Source: Chthonomonas sp035294505 (lineage in GTDB: Bacteria > Armatimonadota > Chthonomonadetes > Chthonomonadales > Chthonomonadaceae). Taken from it: DNA of 6,191 nucleotides. Below, piece after piece: positions 5,862 to 6,191 of this stretch. Position 1 is the stretch's first letter. Each line of letters starts with the position of its first letter. The notes below the pieces were generated by a model that saw only the letters and a program-made list of their open reading frames with translations, searched no databases and had not been told where the DNA came from. The position numbers and the translations under genes are program-made. Location of the stretch: NCBI RefSeq assembly GCF_035294505.1, contig NZ_DATGKU010000148.1, forward strand, positions 1 to 6,191, read 5' to 3'.

Positions 5862-6191
5862 ATGCAGCCAAAGGGGTGGCGTTGGTTACAGAAACTTTGG
5901 AAGGCACTAGGTATCGATCGTGCCATCGCCTATACCGCCATTAATAGGGGTTGGACCCTTATCTCCGGGGCACTCTCTCTTCTCCTCATCAGCCGTTTTC
6001 TAACTCCGGTTGAACAGGGCTACTACTTTACATTTGCAGACATTCTCGCACTTCAAATTTTCTTCGAGTTGGGGCTTTCCACGGTTCTTGTGCCTTTTGC
6101 AAGTCACGAATTTGCCCATTTGAGGTGGACAGATCGAGGCATTTTAGAGGGTGATACCACGGCCAAGTCGCGACTGGCTTCTCTCCTGCGC
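5862..6191 (+). CDS. Wzx-like polysaccharide flippase, N-terminal part (3' partial)
   Basis: An open frame of 110 codons runs off the right edge without a stop. The translation begins MQPKGWRWLQKLWKALGI, then a hydrophobic segment about 22-44 (first membrane helix, ending LLLISRFLTP) and a second about 54-80 (GYYFTFADILALQIFFELG onward). A polar loop EFAHLRWTDRGILEGD follows, with AKSRLASLLR at the edge. The pattern, including RFLTPVEQGYYFTFADILALQ, matches my knowledge of oligosaccharide flippase-like membrane proteins (MOP superfamily), normally with 10-14 helices, that move lipid-linked glycans across the inner membrane. A TAG at 5835-5837 limits the start to GTG 5856 or ATG 5862. No well-spaced Shine-Dalgarno site is visible (AGGA at 5836-5839 is too far), consistent with a leaderless message from the promoter just upstream. 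It fits as the export step for the glycan built by the operon. Confidence 0.75.
   Translation, partial: MQPKGWRWLQKLWKALGIDRAIAYTAINRGWTLISGALSLLLISRFLTPVEQGYYFTFADILALQIFFELGLSTVLVPFASHEFAHLRWTDRGILEGDTTAKSRLASLLR

Overview
The window is a dense, single-strand (+) piece of a surface-polysaccharide or nucleotide-sugar gene cluster from a bacterium of intermediate GC. It holds eight genes, two of them cut by the window edges. There are no tRNAs, rRNAs, CRISPR arrays, insertion sequences or convincing terminators. The taxon cannot be fixed from the sequence. Base composition and gene mix would fit a deep-branching environmental bacterium (Armatimonadota such as Chthonomonas came to mind), but that is only a guess.

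Layout: (1) 2-160, the last 52 codons of glucose-1-phosphate cytidylyltransferase (rfbF). (2) 157-1158, CDP-glucose 4,6-dehydratase (rfbG), joined to rfbF by an ATGA overlap. (3) 1165-2085, a divergent sulfotransferase-fold protein. (4) 2072-3190, a kinase of the aminoglycoside/choline phosphotransferase (APH) fold. (5) 3192-4121, an extended SDR nucleotide-sugar reductase or epimerase. (6) 4093-4914 and (7) 4911-5825, the N- and C-terminal halves of a split, thiamine-diphosphate (ThDP) dependent transketolase. (8) 5862 to the window end, the start of a Wzx-like polysaccharide flippase.

Genes 1-7 overlap or lie within 6 nt of each other, so they look like one translationally coupled operon. 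The one real gap (36 nt before the flippase) carries a near-consensus sigma70-type promoter, TTGACA-N16-TATAAG. Its predicted transcription start falls at or just before the flippase start codon, suggesting a leaderless or nearly leaderless transcript.

How the genes may work together (inference): RfbF and RfbG turn glucose-1-phosphate and CTP into CDP-4-keto-6-deoxy-D-glucose. No RfbH-type 3-dehydratase is in the window. The split transketolase could add a two-carbon unit to the keto sugar, giving a branched-chain sugar, and the SDR could reduce the 4-keto group or the new side chain. This resembles the ThDP enzyme plus reductase logic of CDP-yersiniose synthesis (YerE/YerF), but uses an enzyme of a different ThDP family. 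The sulfotransferase-like and kinase-like proteins between them could decorate the sugar or glycan. The flippase would export the lipid-linked repeat unit. The combination of CDP-sugar, split transketolase, odd sulfotransferase and APH kinase is the most unusual aspect of the window.
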